From: Lentibacillus sp. Marseille-P4043
GTDB lineage: Bacteria; Bacillota; Bacilli; Bacillales; Amphibacillaceae
Direction: 5' to 3'
Assembly (NCBI RefSeq): GCF_900258515.1
Contig: NZ_LT984884.1
Coordinates: 1,499,168-1,563,167, forward strand
DNA length: 64,000 bases
Below the pieces are notes generated by a model that did no database searches, had not been told where the DNA came from, and worked only from the letters and a program-made list of their open reading frames with translations. The position numbers were made by a program, and so were the translations under genes. How positions within the stretch are numbered: position 1 is the stretch's first letter; each line of letters opens with the position of its first letter. Below, in pieces: positions 8,768 through 18,300 of the stretch.

Positions 8768-10033
8768 ATGATGCAACCAAAGACAGCCATCGTAATTGGT
8801 GCCGGGGATCGTGGGGCAAGAGCCTACGCTCCTTATGCTTTAGAATATCCGAATGAATTAAAAATTGTGGCTGTAGCTGAGCCAAATAAGGAGAGAAGAA
8901 TCAAATTTAAAGATACACATGGCTTGCCTGCGAAAAACTGTTTTTCTTCTTGGCAAGATATGATGGATCGTGGAAAAATAGCTGACATCGCAATTATATG
9001 TACACTTGATAGATTTCATTTTCAGCCAACGATAAAAGCACTAGAATTAGGTTACCATGTACTACTAGAAAAGCCTATGTCCCCCGATCCTAAAGAATGT
9101 ATTGAGATGGCACGAGTAGCTAAGAAATACAACCGTCAGTTGACGATTTGCCATGTATTACGTTATACAGAATTTTGGTCAACTATAAAAAAAGTAATAT
9201 CTGATGGGAAAATTGGTAAGGTGGCATCTTTACAATTAAATGAAAATGTAGAAGTTATGCATATGTCTCATAGTTTTGTACGAGGAAATTGGAACAATAA
9301 AGAAAAGTCCAGCCCAATGATCTTACAGAAATCTTGTCACGATATGGATATTATCAGTTATATTTTGGATAAAAAATGTGAACGGATTAGTTCGTATGGG
9401 TCGCTAATGCATTTCAAAGAAGAAAATGCTCCAAAAGATGCGCCGGGGCGCTGTCTGGATGGATGTCCTGCTGAACTTGAATGTCCATTTCATGCAGGTA
9501 GATATTACCTTGGTGAAGGGAGAGGATGGGCAAGGAAATTTACTGAGGACACTACTCGCGAGGGGATTATTAAAGCCCTGCATGAAACCCCATACGGAAG
9601 ATGTGTCTATCAATCGGACAATAATGTGGTGGATCACCAGGTTGTAAACATGGAGTTTGAAGATGGTGCAACCGCCATCTTTAGTATGTGTGGTTTTACC
9701 CGCGAACAGACACGTATCGTGCAAATAATGGGTACAAAGGGAGAAATACGTGGCAATATGGAAGAAAACAGTATTTCAATTTACGATTTCCTCACGAAGC
9801 ATGAAACGATCATTAAGTTTGATAATCCTGTAAGCGGACATGGTGGTGGTGATAATGGCATTGTTCGGACCTTTTTACGGGAAATCGATAAAGTAGGTGA
9901 AACGGAAAGTGTTTCTTCTGCTGCTGGTTCATTAAGAAGCCATTTAATGGCCTTTGCGGCAGAGAAATCTAGGTTAAACAGTGGAAGTTCAATTGAATTG
10001 GATGATTATTATAATAGTTTTATAGAAAAGTAA
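8768..10033 (+). CDS. Gfo/Idh/MocA-family oxidoreductase
   Basis: The 421-residue protein has an N-terminal Rossmann fold (IVIGAGDRGARAYAP) and the family motif EKPMSPDP, followed by the alpha/beta C-terminal domain. It probably oxidises or epimerises a sugar with NAD(P). A cysteine-rich insert (CLDGCPAELECPFH, near residue 230) occurs in one clade of the family. NAD-dependent glycosidases such as GH109 alpha-N-acetylgalactosaminidases share this fold, so a glycosidase role cannot be excluded; this is speculation from locus context. Two ATGs in tandem (8768 and 8771) follow AAGGAGAG; the second is equally plausible. An IS begins 5 bases after the stop. Confidence 0.82.
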   Translation: MMQPKTAIVIGAGDRGARAYAPYALEYPNELKIVAVAEPNKERRIKFKDTHGLPAKNCFSSWQDMMDRGKIADIAIICTLDRFHFQPTIKALELGYHVLLEKPMSPDPKECIEMARVAKKYNRQLTICHVLRYTEFWSTIKKVISDGKIGKVASLQLNENVEVMHMSHSFVRGNWNNKEKSSPMILQKSCHDMDIISYILDKKCERISSYGSLMHFKEENAPKDAPGRCLDGCPAELECPFHAGRYYLGEGRGWARKFTEDTTREGIIKALHETPYGRCVYQSDNNVVDHQVVNMEFEDGATAIFSMCGFTREQTRIVQIMGTKGEIRGNMEENSISIYDFLTKHETIIKFDNPVSGHGGGDNGIVRTFLREIDKVGETESVSSAAGSLRSHLMAFAAEKSRLNSGSSIELDDYYNSFIEK

Positions 10034-10038
10034 TTAGT

Positions 10039-11598
10039 TGAATGAATTTCATAATTAATCTTTTTAAAAATACAAAGACCTGCAGAATTTAAAAAATCAT
10101 GTTTTTTTAAAATAGCCTACGCAGCTTGTTGCTGGTTTAATTGCGCATTAATGCGATCTGCTGCTAGTTTTGAAGCATTATAAATAAGTGTCACCATGTC
10201 AAAATGAATTTTAGCGCGTTTATCAGTACGATAACGGACATTGTTAAGCTGAAAGAATTCCTTGAGATATGCATTAACTCGTTCAACTGCAGTTCGGCGT
10301 TTAAAGATCGTTTTCCAAGCCTTAGACCCACGAGCCGACGCTGTGTATCTCCGGAGGTCTTGAGTTATTTTTACTTTATATACCTTTTGGCAGATATCTT
10401 CGTTAGCGAAAGGACAGTCACTACATTCTTTAGGTCTTGTGTATTTCAAAGTTTCGTATTTAGCGTCAAAACTATCGTAACGATAGGAATGCTCCCTAAA
10501 ACAAGTCGGGGCAAAGTGTTTATCAAAACCAATTGGCTCCCCTTCATTTCGTTTATTGTATGCAATCACGGATTGTTGTCCCATTCGATGCACTTGTTCG
10601 TATATTGGGTCATAATCATAACCAGCATCCATAGTTTGGTAGCGCAAAGATGGAAGGGGTAAACGTTCCGCAATTCCCTTAAGTAATGGGATTGCTGCCT
10701 TTCCGTCATTTAGATTGCCTGACGAAAAAAGAGCTTGTAGAATATATTGGCTTGATGTACCAACGGCCAAATGACCTTTGTAACCAAACCAAAAGACATT
10801 TTTTCCTTCTGAGTTCTTCTTTACACCCCATTTTGGGTCTTGAGGAACTTCAGCACGCAGTTCATCTAAAGACGCGTCCAACTGAGCTTCAATTTTCCTT
10901 TCATAAAGGGGAAAATTGGCTTCCTTTTCAGCTTGTTCTTTGAGCCATTGTTCACGCTCTTCTTTGGATTTTCGCCCTTGCTTTTTTGGTTCAGATTTTG
11001 GCTTTTCTTCTTTTGGTGGTGCTTGATCACGTGCTTCAAAATGGGTTGCATCAGTGGCTGCAGTATCATCCATGATAAACCCCTCTATGATAGCTTGAAG
11101 GACAACCTTTTCTCGTTCTTTCTCAAGGATGTTATACGCCTCTAATTTTGTTACAAGTCGGGAATAGGTAGCTTCTGAAGGTATGCTGTCTGAAACTAGA
11201 AACCCGCAGTTCAACTTAAAAGCAATATCGTCGTTGAGACGTTTAATAAGATCTTTAATTGTTGGGATCCGTTCAACATATCTTACAAAAAAAGAGATAA
11301 TCATGGCCGCATAATTCAGTTCTTCTGGTGCACCAAGTCGTGATTTCTTGGTTATTTTATGAAAAATCGTATCCAAATCGATAGCCGAAATATTTGCTTC
11401 ATATTTTTGGGTAGGTTCCATGTCGTATAATTCTTGAATGCTAAATAAGCTATATTGTCGTATAATGGTCATAGGGAGTATTCCTCCAGTCTTTTTGGAT
11501 GTTTTACAACTACCATTATACAAGACTTGGGGAGGTACTTCCTTTTTACGTTTCAAACCCTTTGCCGTGCAAGGGCTTTGAATTATGAAATTCATTCA
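10039..11598. mobile_element. IS element with DDE transposase (IS4/IS1182-like)
   Basis: The ends are an 18-bp perfect inverted repeat, TGAATGAATTTCATAATT at 10039-10056 and its complement at 11581-11598, enclosing one transposase gene on the minus strand. The element is about 1.56 kb. I found no convincing target-site duplication (flanks AATTAGT and GATAATA). It lies directly behind the Gfo/Idh gene. Confidence 0.8.
10117..11472 (-). CDS. IS transposase, DDE superfamily
   Basis: From the ATG at 11472 the protein has 451 residues. The candidate catalytic triad is visible as TDATH, MDAGYD and ERVNAYLKE, as in IS4/IS5/IS1182-type DDE enzymes. There is a lysine/glutamate-rich middle insert (KEEKPKSEPKKQGRKSKEER) and a cysteine cluster (CSDCPFANEDIC) typical of IS1182-like transposases. 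An in-frame ATG at 11595 lies inside the terminal repeat and lacks a ribosome site, so the later start was chosen. The frame is intact and the copy may be active. Confidence 0.85.
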   Translation of the reverse strand: MTIIRQYSLFSIQELYDMEPTQKYEANISAIDLDTIFHKITKKSRLGAPEELNYAAMIISFFVRYVERIPTIKDLIKRLNDDIAFKLNCGFLVSDSIPSEATYSRLVTKLEAYNILEKEREKVVLQAIIEGFIMDDTAATDATHFEARDQAPPKEEKPKSEPKKQGRKSKEEREQWLKEQAEKEANFPLYERKIEAQLDASLDELRAEVPQDPKWGVKKNSEGKNVFWFGYKGHLAVGTSSQYILQALFSSGNLNDGKAAIPLLKGIAERLPLPSLRYQTMDAGYDYDPIYEQVHRMGQQSVIAYNKRNEGEPIGFDKHFAPTCFREHSYRYDSFDAKYETLKYTRPKECSDCPFANEDICQKVYKVKITQDLRRYTASARGSKAWKTIFKRRTAVERVNAYLKEFFQLNNVRYRTDKRAKIHFDMVTLIYNASKLAADRINAQLNQQQAA

Positions 11599-11650
11599 GA
11601 TAATAGATAATAAAATATCCATCAGTATTCAAAATAATGGTGAAATAAAA

Positions 11651-11687
11651 TACTACCCAAATACAAGAACTTTACATTTGGGTAGTA
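11651..11687. terminator. 12-bp perfect stem-loop
   Basis: TACTACCCAAAT (11651-11662) pairs with ATTTGGGTAGTA (11676-11687) across a 13-base loop. There is no T tract on either strand; it may be a degraded terminator or mobile-element end. Confidence 0.45.
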
Positions 11688-11732
11688 CCTTCAGTAAGAA
11701 AAAGGGTGACTTTATGGTAACAATTTCTTAAG

Positions 11733-11775
11733 AGTGTCAGATCTTGAGTGGTCCGGCGCTTTTTTTATTTGGTAT
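11733..11775. repeat. Dispersed repeat, copy 1 (AGTGTCAGATCTT family)
   Basis: AGTGTCAGATCTT at 11733-11745 is followed by a diverged stretch ending in CTTTTT and TATTTGGTAT. The same order of blocks recurs at 18591-18630 in the same orientation, on the other side of the GH31 gene. Confidence 0.5.
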
Positions 11776-11938
11776 TTGAAAGGCTTGTTCCACTTTCCCC
11801 TAAAAACTGTATTACGTGTAGGGAAAGGAGATTTTGTTCTAATTTGTTCTGATAGGTGCCCAAATAGATGGAGCAATTGTCAAGTATTTATAATCATATA
11901 GGTATTAGTAGTAAAATAGTAGTGACTAATTTTGAACA

Positions 11939-11945
11939 AAAATAC
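11939..11945. repeat. Target-site duplication, left copy
   Basis: AAAATAC directly before the left terminal repeat is repeated directly after the right one (15213-15219). Confidence 0.75.
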
Positions 11946-11958
11946 TGTAAAGCATCAC
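11946..11958 (+). repeat. Left terminal inverted repeat of transposon
   Basis: TGTAAAGCATCAC, exact inverted match to 15200-15212; similarity continues imperfectly inward (TTAT then CCC). Confidence 0.85.
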
Positions 11959-12090
11959 ATTATCCCAGACACCAAATATCAAATTAATCCAGTCTAAGAT
12001 CTGGTACAATGTGCAACTTTATTCACTTTATTTCAGATTTGAAAATAACTAGGCAAATTATTTCAGACGAACCTTTATAAAAAGATCCCC

Positions 12091-12354
12091 CTAAAAAGGG
12101 AGATCGATTATCGGAATCAATTCTTTCTCAAGTATTTGCACCTTGTAGATTTCTACTAAGCGAAGTGAGAAATTAACATCGTCTTCAATTGTCACAAACC
12201 AATCATAATAGTCTTCTTCGAAAATTGCTTTATAAAAGCGATGTTGAATGCAAATTTCGAAGCTCATTCCCGTAGCTGTTCCGAATGCATCTTTGCCAAT
12301 CCATATTTTCCAACCCCGTTCACTTTCATCAAAAGCCATGATCCCCGTATGCAT
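12091..12354 (-). CDS. Small transposon accessory protein (DUF5348-like)
   Basis: An 87-residue acidic, aromatic-rich protein (EEDYYDWFVTIEDDVNF, then YKVQI). It resembles short DUF5348-type proteins found beside mobile genes, from memory. Its ATG shares one base with the TAA of the ATPase gene (TAATG), so it is translationally coupled and belongs to the transposon operon. Its role is unknown. Confidence 0.6.
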   Translation of the reverse strand: MHTGIMAFDESERGWKIWIGKDAFGTATGMSFEICIQHRFYKAIFEEDYYDWFVTIEDDVNFSLRLVEIYKVQILEKELIPIIDLPF

Positions 12355-13154
12355 TATAAACCACTTTCCTCGACAGCCAATTGGACGATTTCCTCATCAA
12401 TTTGCTCTTTCTTTAGCTGCGCTCCATACAGTAGAGAGTTTATTGTTAATGTATTGATAACACGTGGCCAGCCCTGCGATCGCAAGGCAATGGCTTCAAG
12501 GGCGGGTGCTGTGAATATTGGCATCTTAGCCCCAGCTAGTTTTAAATGATGATCTACATAGGCGTGAACATCATCTTTACTTAATGGCTGTAATTGATAC
12601 CGCATGACGATTCGCTGAGTCAACGGTCGATGATGATTAAGATTCAACCTTGTTTTCAAATGTGGCAGCCCAGCTAATATAAGGATAAATGGATTCGATG
12701 AATCCATATGGAAATTGAATAGAATCGCTAAATCTTGTAAAAAGGCATCCTTTGCCATATGCATTTCATCCAAAATAAAAACCGGTGTGACCTTTCGCTC
12801 CTGATCCATTCTTTCAATCCCTTGTTGAATCTGGCGGAATAAATCTACCTTGCGAAACTTTGGTTCTTCTCCTAAACCATAAGCCAACCCTCGGTAAAAA
12901 TCCATCACGCCTCCTGTGGATAAGGGAAAATAGACCACATGATACAGTGCGGGATTAAGGGAATCCTTAAATGACCGCAAGGTAAATGTCTTACCGGCAC
13001 CGGGATCACCAATAACCAAACCAATTCCCTTGGATTTCTGTAAATATTTAAGGCCGTTTAATGCTTCTTGATAACTTTTTGATAGGAATGCGTCTGTTGG
13101 TCGCATATCCTTAGAAAATGGCTCCTTTGCTAATGAATAAAAAGGTTTATACAT
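12354..13154 (-). CDS. ExeA/TnsC-like AAA ATPase of the transposon
   Basis: The 266-residue protein has Walker A GDPGAGKT (49-56), Walker B VFILDE (125-130) and an arginine-containing sensor region (LTQRIVMRYQLQPL). ATPases of this group (MuB, TnsC, IstB, TniB) bind DNA and direct the transposase to target sites or give target immunity. The gene overlaps the end of the transposase gene by 8 bases, implying coupled synthesis and direct partnership. Confidence 0.85.
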   Translation of the reverse strand: MYKPFYSLAKEPFSKDMRPTDAFLSKSYQEALNGLKYLQKSKGIGLVIGDPGAGKTFTLRSFKDSLNPALYHVVYFPLSTGGVMDFYRGLAYGLGEEPKFRKVDLFRQIQQGIERMDQERKVTPVFILDEMHMAKDAFLQDLAILFNFHMDSSNPFILILAGLPHLKTRLNLNHHRPLTQRIVMRYQLQPLSKDDVHAYVDHHLKLAGAKMPIFTAPALEAIALRSQGWPRVINTLTINSLLYGAQLKKEQIDEEIVQLAVEESGL

Positions 13155-14418
13155 GATCTAATTCCTCCTCCTGATGGGATGTATCAGAAATGGCGAATGG
13201 TGATTGTCCACGTTTGACATGAGCGTTATCATGCATGGTAACTGGGATAGCTTCAGCTATCTTGTTGCCATCTTCAAAAACATATACAGCCTGTTCATCC
13301 ATTCGAACCTCAATTTTCTGCCCGATGTATTGAGAAGGAACTTCGTATAACCTTTTTTCTAACGTAATTGTTCCATCCAGCTTCACTTTACGCACTGCGC
13401 GCTTTAAGAAGATAGTGTCCAAAATGGACAAATCCTCTATAAACGTGATATTATCCAATTGGGATTGGAATAGTTGGTGTGGAGTTTTGCCATCAAGCGA
13501 TGCATGCTTTTTACGGTGGTAATCCACCTCCAACCATTCCCAAAACCTTTCGTTCAATTCCTCTAAAGAGTGAACAGGATTTGATTTTAATAACGGATAA
13601 AACCGCGTTTGTATTGTTTTAAACAGCCTTTCAATTTTACCTTTCGCTTTAGGGTCGTACGGTTGCGTGTGGGCTAACGTAATACCTAATTGAGCACATG
13701 CATACTGCAGCGTTTCTGACCGATAAATTTTTCCATTATCTGCGTAAATAATAGTTGGCTTTCCGCGTCGTATTAACGCTTCCCTTGTCACTTCTCGTAA
13801 CCCGTCAAACTTCTCAGAAGTGAAGAATTGCGCATAAGGAACAATCCTTGAACAATCGTCAATATAGGCGATAAGAAATGTTTTCTTCATCTTTCCATCA
13901 ATCGGTATATAGGGGCCATGTGACAGATCAGCCTGCCACAATACATTGATCTTGTCATAAGAAAAGCGCTTCCGTTCTTTTTCTGGATGAAAACTTATAT
14001 GATTCCGACCAGCTAGTTTATGTTTTGCTAATAAACGATTTATAGTGGCATAAGATACCTGATTTTTTGTAATCTCTCCACGCTGGATAAGCTGTTCATA
14101 GAACACACTGACTGGCATGTGAAGGGATTCTTTTCTTATTTCCAGAATATGATCCTTATCATCTGGAGATAGTCTCCTTGAATTACCTCTATCAGAGCGA
14201 GCCTTTGGCTTTAATGCATCAAAACCATTCCGTTTATAATGAAGTAGCCATTCTTGCATCGTTTTAGCCGCAACCTTCCGTTCCCCGTAGTATGGAACGG
14301 AATGAACTTTCCCCTCCATTTGTTGAAAATATTCCTTTGGCTCCAACTGCCCGTTCAACAGTGGGGCAATTAGTCCATAGCGAAATAAAGCAATTTCTTC
14401 CCGTGTTTTTTCGTTCAT
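13147..14418 (-). CDS. DDE transposase with rve integrase core (Mu/TnsB-like)
   Basis: The 423-residue protein has helix-turn-helix segments at the N-terminus (about 40-135) and an integrase core with Asp164 (WQADLSHG), Asp227 (YADNGK) and Glu263 (KGKIERL), giving DD(35)E spacing. A Mu-type beta-barrel domain follows (about 340-400). It would cut and join the element ends at 11946 and 15212. The start follows AAAGGAGGAAA at good spacing. Confidence 0.9.
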   Translation of the reverse strand: MNEKTREEIALFRYGLIAPLLNGQLEPKEYFQQMEGKVHSVPYYGERKVAAKTMQEWLLHYKRNGFDALKPKARSDRGNSRRLSPDDKDHILEIRKESLHMPVSVFYEQLIQRGEITKNQVSYATINRLLAKHKLAGRNHISFHPEKERKRFSYDKINVLWQADLSHGPYIPIDGKMKKTFLIAYIDDCSRIVPYAQFFTSEKFDGLREVTREALIRRGKPTIIYADNGKIYRSETLQYACAQLGITLAHTQPYDPKAKGKIERLFKTIQTRFYPLLKSNPVHSLEELNERFWEWLEVDYHRKKHASLDGKTPHQLFQSQLDNITFIEDLSILDTIFLKRAVRKVKLDGTITLEKRLYEVPSQYIGQKIEVRMDEQAVYVFEDGNKIAEAIPVTMHDNAHVKRGQSPFAISDTSHQEEELDHV

Positions 14419-14505
14419 TGAATTTTTCCTCCTTTTGATAGAAGGACAACCGGTTATCCATTGTTTTTATTCTACTTTTTTCGTCAAAAGATTCATAGGC
14501 AAAAT

Positions 14506-15087
14506 TTATGTGGGACGGTTATAATTTTTTTCGTGCTTCAAATATGGTAGAATTAATTTGCCCATAAAATATGATGATAAGTGACCCCAGCTCCTTCGAA
14601 AGAAGGGGGATATGCCAATATCGAGGATCATTTTCATATATTTTTGGGCCTCTTTTTTTATATCTTTAGATAACCCAAGCTGATGCCCTGAGTCCACAAA
14701 AAAACTATGTATCCAGTGGATTCTCTCACAAAAACGTTTAACGTAATGCCCCAATTGCTGGCGACATCCACTCACTTTTTTCCCTTCAAGGAATTGACGT
14801 ACCCGATCAACAATCGTATATAAGGTATGCTGGAAATAAGGTATAAGGAAGCTTGGCAGGATGGAAATATTAGCTTTACAAGCCAGACATCTCAATCGAC
14901 AAATTGGAATGTGAAATGCCTCATCATTTTCATTAATCCCATACCTCCAGTAATAACCATTTCTATGTAGATTCCCCTGAACGAAACTGTTACAACTAGG
15001 ACAATAATCAAATACCGGGAATTCATTCATCTTTCCTTTTAATGCATACTCCTCAAGCTCAATTTCAAAATCGTGAATATAAAGCAT
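14506..15087 (-). CDS. Zinc-ribbon transposon protein (DUF6431-like)
   Basis: The 193-residue protein is the first gene of the transposon operon. A zinc-ribbon is visible as CPSC (Cys29, Cys32) and CRLRCLAC (Cys63, Cys67, Cys70). A basic helical region follows (VRQFLEGKKVSGCRQQLGHYVKRF). It resembles DUF6431 proteins, which I recall near similar transposases; a role in target or end recognition, analogous to TniQ/TnsD, is inference only. Confidence 0.6.
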   Translation of the reverse strand: MLYIHDFEIELEEYALKGKMNEFPVFDYCPSCNSFVQGNLHRNGYYWRYGINENDEAFHIPICRLRCLACKANISILPSFLIPYFQHTLYTIVDRVRQFLEGKKVSGCRQQLGHYVKRFCERIHWIHSFFVDSGHQLGLSKDIKKEAQKYMKMILDIGISPFFRRSWGHLSSYFMGKLILPYLKHEKNYNRPT

Positions 15088-15124
15088 AAAAAAACTCTCC
15101 CTTCGTAATATGCAAAAAATTTAG

Positions 15125-15138
15125 CATATTATTTCAGA
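15125..15138 (+). repeat. Putative transposase-binding motif, right end
   Basis: CATATTATTTCAGA matches the left-end motifs CACTTTATTTCAGA (12024-12037) and CAAATTATTTCAGA (12054-12067). Confidence 0.45.
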
Positions 15139-15199
15139 AGAGTACAGAGATTACACTGGAGGAATTTGAATAAAATGGGCCTATTTTGGAGGGAATAAA

Positions 15200-15212
15200 G
15201 TGATGCTTTACA
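15200..15212 (-). repeat. Right terminal inverted repeat of transposon
   Basis: Exact inverted copy of 11946-11958; followed by the AAAATAC duplication at 15213-15219. Confidence 0.85.
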
Positions 15213-15221
15213 AAAATACCC

Positions 15222-15271
15222 TTTTAAATTTTCTGTAAATAACTTATACTTTGTGCAACTGGTTATAACCA
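15222..15271 (+). promoter_or_regulatory. GH31 promoter with GntR-type operator
   Basis: A -10 box TATACT (15245-15250) is followed 9 bases later by the perfect palindrome TGGTTATAACCA (15260-15271). The -35 region at 17 bases (15222, TTTTAA) is poor. The palindrome resembles NagR/DasR (HutC subfamily) sites and recurs, with the same 9-base distance from TATACT, before the GntR gene. The transposon's target duplication ends 2 bases before the -35 position. Confidence 0.7.
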
Positions 15272-15388
15272 CATTGTTTATTAGAAGGGGGGCATCTTCG
15301 CAAGGTGAATGAATACTGATTATTCTAATGCAAATGGATGGTGAAAAGGGAAAAAGAAAATTAAAAAACAAGGGACGTGTTAAATAAT

Positions 15389-18300
15389 ATGAAGAAAAAC
15401 TTAAAAGTCCTGGTCTACAGTGCTGTTATTATGTTTGCACTTACTATTATTACATCAGGTACCGTCGCAAAAGCGGAAAAGAAGGATGAAACAGTAATTG
15501 GGAATCTTACGAACTTCTCTGACGATGATAACACGTATACATTATCTGCTGGTGATGCAAAAGTTCGTGTGAAATTCTATAAGGACGATATGTTTCGGAT
15601 CTGGCTTGCTCAAGATGGAAAATTCACGGACCCTGCTGGGGATGAGATTATTGTCAAAAAGGACTTTCCGGAAATAACAACGGACTGGCAAGATGAAGGT
15701 GATTATTACCGAGTTGATACGAAGGATTTAACATTACGGATTTATAAGAAACCACTTCGATTTGCACTGTATGAGTCTGACAATAAAACATTGGTATGGG
15801 AAGAGACGAAAGGATTATCGTGGAACGAGGAAGAAACAAAGCAAACCCTAAGCCGCGGTGAAAAAGAGCAATTCTTTGGCGGTGGAATGCAAAATGGCCG
15901 ATTTACACACCGGGATAAAACAATTGAAATTTCAACATCCTATAATTGGGATGATGGCGGGCATCCAAATGCTGCTCCTTTTTACATGAGTACAAACGGG
16001 TACGGTGTTTTCCGCAATACCTTTGCCCCCGGGTCTTATTCGTTTAAACACCCAGTAGTAACAACACATAAAGAAAATAGATTTGATTCCTTTTATTTTT
16101 ATGGTCCTGAGTTGAAAGAAATACTGAATGGATACACGGAGCTTACCGGCCGGCCACTTATGCCACCATTATATGGCCTCGAGCCCGGTGATGCTGATTG
16201 TTACAATGACGAAGGCCAGACGACTTTGGATGCACTAGAAGTTGCTAATGGCTATAAAGAAAATGATATGCCTGCTGGATGGATGCTTGTAAACGATGGG
16301 TATGGTTGTGGCTATGAGAACCTTGAAGAGGTAGGTAACGAATTGAGAGATCGTAATCTAGAACTCGGATTATGGACAGAAGATGGATTGCCGAATCAGG
16401 AATTTGAAGTGAATAAAGCGGGCGTACGTGTACGAAAACTGGACGTAGCTTGGGTTGGATCTGGTTATCAGTTCGCATTGGATGCTGCTAAGGAAGCATA
16501 TGAAGGAATTGAGCAGAATAGTGATGCGCGCGGCTTTGTTTGGATGGTAGAAGGCTGGTCTGGAGCCCAACGTTATGCTGTCCAGTGGACCGGTGATCAA
16601 ACTGGTTCTTGGGAAAACATTCGCTTTCACATCCCGACAATTGCAGGTTCGGGCTTGTCGGGGCAAGCATACACAACTGGTGACATTGATGGAATCTTTG
16701 GTGGAAGTGCTGAGACATATGTAAGAGATTTGCAATGGAAGGCTTTTAATCCGGTACTAATGAGTATGTCGGGTTGGGCACAAACAGATAAACAGCCTTG
16801 GCGTTATGGTGAACCATACACATCCATAAACCGAAAGTACTTAAAGCTGAGGCAGCAGCTCTTACCGTATATTTATACGTATGCTGCTGAAGCACATCAG
16901 AGTGGTGTCCCTTTGGCAAGGTCAATGGTATTGGAATATCCCGATGATCCAGTAACATGGGATAAAACGACACAATATCAATACCTGTTTGGAGAATCTA
17001 TTCTTGTTGCACCGGTATATGAAGACACGGACAAACGGGATGGCATTTATCTGCCTAAAGGGAAGTGGATCGATTATTGGAGTGGCGAGGTTTTTCATGG
17101 GCCACGTATCGTAAACGATTATGATGCACCATTAGAGAAACTACCACTATTTGTGAAAGCTAGTGCGATCATTCCAATGTGGCCTGAAAATAATTCCCAT
17201 AAAGAATTAACAAATGATCATCCAATGATATTTGATATTTACCCGGAAGGAAAAAACAGTTTCACGTTATATGAGGATGATGGTGCCACTCGGGAGTACC
17301 AGGATGGAGCTTTTGCTAAACAAAAAATCACAACTAATGCCCCGAAGAAGGGTAAAGGCAATATTGAAATCACAGTTGGTTCGAGTGATGGTGAATATGA
17401 TGGGAAACCAGAGATTAGGCCGTATGAGTTTACAATCCATACAGGTAAAAAACCTGCAAACGTTGGGATAGGAAAAGGTAGGAAATTAACGCAATATGAA
17501 TCAAAAGATGATTTTTCAGAGGCAAGCGAGGGTTGGTATTATGACGATGATGACCTTGGCGGCATTGTTCACGTAAAGACCAAACCAATGAAAATGAGTG
17601 AGTCCTTCACCATGACGGTTTATGGATCAAGTAGTGTTGGAGACGCTGAGGGTGAACCAGCTGCGTTATTCCAATTAGATGTACCGGATAAAACAGAGGC
17701 GGGAGATTCCATAAATGTGGCAGCTAGCTTTTCAAATGGATCGACCAAGAAAATGAAAGATTTGGAGCTTTCACTAAAGCTACCTGAAGGATGGGAAGTC
17801 GATGAAGCTACAGAGGCTACATTTGATAAGGTGGATAAGGGGGAAGAGATAACCAGCGTGTTCTCTATCACACCTCCTGAGGATATCGAAGAGGCTAATT
17901 ACGACATATCAGCACAAGTAACTTTTATGCAAACGGGAAGTGATTATTCTGTTAATGCGTATGCGGATATTTTTGTAATGGATCCTTATAAAATAAATCA
18001 ATCGGAAATGACAGCAACAGCGACGAGTGAACAATCGGGTTCTGATCCAGCTGAACATGCAATTGATGGAAAGGAAAGCACAATGTGGCATACCGACTGG
18101 TCCGGGGATGATACCTTGCCTCAATCTATTACACTAGACCTGGGAGACGTGCATGAGATTGGTGAAGTCACGTATTTACCTAGACAATCTGGTGCAAATG
18201 GGATTATTACGGATTACAAGTTGTATGCAAGCACAGATGGGGAAAATTTCACGGAGATATCAAACGGAAAGTGGAAGAACGATAAAGCCGAAAAAAGTAT

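Larger units (their letters stand above)
11599..11945. other. Gene-free spacer between two mobile elements
   Basis: No coding frame is supported. It contains a strong hairpin (11651-11687), a repeat shared with 18591 onwards, and the target duplication of the next transposon (11939-11945). Removing both mobile elements would join this spacer to the GH31 promoter. Confidence 0.6.
11946..15212. mobile_element. 3.27-kb four-gene transposon with Mu/Tn7-like transposase and ATPase
   Basis: The element is bounded by 13-bp perfect inverted repeats TGTAAAGCATCAC (11946-11958 and, inverted, 15200-15212) and flanked by 7-bp direct repeats AAAATAC. The ends start TG and finish CA. It carries, all on the minus strand and in transcription order, a zinc-ribbon protein, an rve-fold transposase, an ExeA-like AAA ATPase and a small protein. 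Further TTATTTCAGA-type motifs inside the left end (12024-12037, 12054-12067) and right end (15125-15138) resemble the multiple transposase sites of Mu/Tn7-like ends. Confidence 0.88.

Noticed and set aside
8768..10033. Calling the Gfo/Idh protein a GH109 alpha-N-acetylgalactosaminidase
   Set aside because: The fold is shared, but the cysteine-rich insert and absence of a secretion signal do not match GH109 as I know it; kept as an unspecified oxidoreductase.
10117..11595. Longer transposase start at 11595
   Set aside because: It would lie inside the terminal inverted repeat and has no ribosome site; the family-like start is at 11472.
10031..11606. Target-site duplication of the first IS
   Set aside because: Flanks AATTAGT and GATAATA do not match at any usual length, so none is claimed.
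16245..16973. Several minus-strand ORFs inside the GH31 gene
   Set aside because: Shadow frames without ribosome sites or domains.
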